From NCBI GenBank assembly GCA_035326705.1, contig DAOLES010000002.1, positions 307,898 to 371,897 of the forward strand: a stretch of 64,000 nt of DNA, written 5' to 3'. The notes beneath the pieces are model-generated. The model had not been told where the DNA came from, made no database searches, and saw only the letters and a list, made by a program, of their open reading frames with translations. This stretch comes from Oligoflexia bacterium (GTDB lineage Bacteria > Bdellovibrionota_G > JALEGL01). Shown piece after piece: positions 63,430 to 64,000 of the stretch. The position numbers and the translations under genes are program-made. Every line of letters starts with the position of its first letter. The stretch's first letter is position 1.

Positions 63430-64000
63430 ATGGTTAATAAAAATTTTATTCAATATTTTTTGTTAAGTTTTACTTTGTGTTTTGGTTTTAAAATATTGCA
63501 TGCCAATCAACGAAAACCTTTTGGAGTGGCCATGGGGATATGCGAATCAAAATTAATGGGCAATACAGTAAAGCGGCATCCATTAATTATACCGTTTGAA
63601 ACTTCGTATACTGAACATGATTGGCACTACAGTGAAGCGTTAATTGATAAAGGTTTGCTTCGGGAAGAAGATTCTTTTTTTAAACAACAATGTATGAGTA
63701 AACTGGCCATGGCTTGTGAGGTGCTTCCAACATTTGATGTGTGGCAGTTTATCAATAACAGTGACAGAATATTAGGCCAGCAATCAAGTTCAGAGGAAAA
63801 AAGAGAGCTTGAAAGCTACAGCATAGGGCACTTAAAACCTCCATTTAAATGTTTAGAGTTTGATACTATGGATAAAACTCTTTTAGGTAATGTACTTGGG
63901 GTTACTGTCAATCAAATTCAATCGCTTATCCCAGATATTGCAATTCCAGAAGAAATAGTAAACCTGAGTTTTAATGGAGTGAGTCAATTTGAAGTGAGTC
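63430..64000 (+). CDS. Secreted protein, 3' end beyond the window (partial)
   Basis: Open from the ATG at 63430 to the last base with no stop (190 codons seen). GAGGTGGGG just upstream is a good ribosome site. The start MVNKNFIQYFLLSFTLCFGF is a signal peptide, probably cleaved near LHA. The mature part holds several Cys (AMGICESK, QQCMSKLAMACE, FKCLEFD). No family recognised from this part. Confidence 0.7.
   Translation, partial: MVNKNFIQYFLLSFTLCFGFKILHANQRKPFGVAMGICESKLMGNTVKRHPLIIPFETSYTEHDWHYSEALIDKGLLREEDSFFKQQCMSKLAMACEVLPTFDVWQFINNSDRILGQQSSSEEKRELESYSIGHLKPPFKCLEFDTMDKTLLGNVLGVTVNQIQSLIPDIAIPEEIVNLSFNGVSQFEVS

Overview
The window is AT-rich Gram-negative chromosomal DNA. Diderm markers are plentiful: a BamA/TamA-family outer-membrane protein followed by TamB, about ten predicted lipoproteins, an SLT lytic transglycosylase, a LysM/beta-barrel protein and a TSP3 protein with a Gly-Gly-Gly-Cys/TM/Arg tail resembling MYXO-CTERM. 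Low GC, many secreted orphan proteins and that tail together suggest a Bdellovibrionota or deltaproteobacterial-type lineage. This is inference; no rRNA is present to settle it.

Layout. 0-0.7 kb: the 3' end of purA, tRNA-Lys(TTT), tRNA-Glu(TTC), then a run of perfect hairpins including a duplicated tRNA-Glu 3' end. 0.9-2.3 kb: a two-gene AbiE-type toxin-antitoxin module. 2.4-7.1 kb: a LysR regulator divergent from SulP transporter - beta-carbonic anhydrase - FNT channel, a likely bicarbonate/CO2 handling unit. 7.1-17.9 kb: housekeeping and repair genes (HI0933-family flavoprotein, GIY-YIG, orphan NqrB/RnfD-like protein, MTA/SAH deaminase, Ada, GlcD), a repeat-containing lipoprotein and a two-gene glycine-betaine/choline-type ABC importer whose receptor is fused to its permease. 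18-33.5 kb: beta-helix lipoprotein, transglycosylase, exported M3 peptidase, LysE, GNAT, LOG, DUF3124, GT-C glycosyltransferase, TPR protein, a methyltransferase broken by a TAG codon, DUF2177, MarR, SSS symporter and aldehyde dehydrogenase. 33.6-41.3 kb: mostly secreted proteins of unknown function. 41.5-45.4 kb: the TamA-like/TamB pair. 45.5-48.6 kb: a four-gene zinc-type operon (DUF2796, ABC ATPase, FtsX-like permease, DUF3299). 48.7-54.5 kb: BI-1, HPF/RaiA, YihY, TspO and MscS family proteins among small secreted orphans.

54.7-59.2 kb is the most unusual stretch. A 502-aa reverse transcriptase with a YRDD active site lies alone between near-perfect inverted repeats with a TGTCCCC core. 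About 2 kb downstream are two more units bounded by TGTCCC-core inverted repeats: a 141-bp piece that looks like the tail of a decayed coding sequence, and a unit carrying a small secreted protein. They flank otherwise ordinary genes (rhlE helicase, CPXCG protein) and end next to tRNA-His. The RT resembles solitary defence/Abi-type RTs (catalytic core plus a helical C-terminal half). A weak hairpin with a T-tract upstream of it may end a short ncRNA.

59.4-64 kb: a large modular lipoprotein with three jelly-roll-like repeats, a LysM plus beta-barrel protein, and a secreted protein running off the window.
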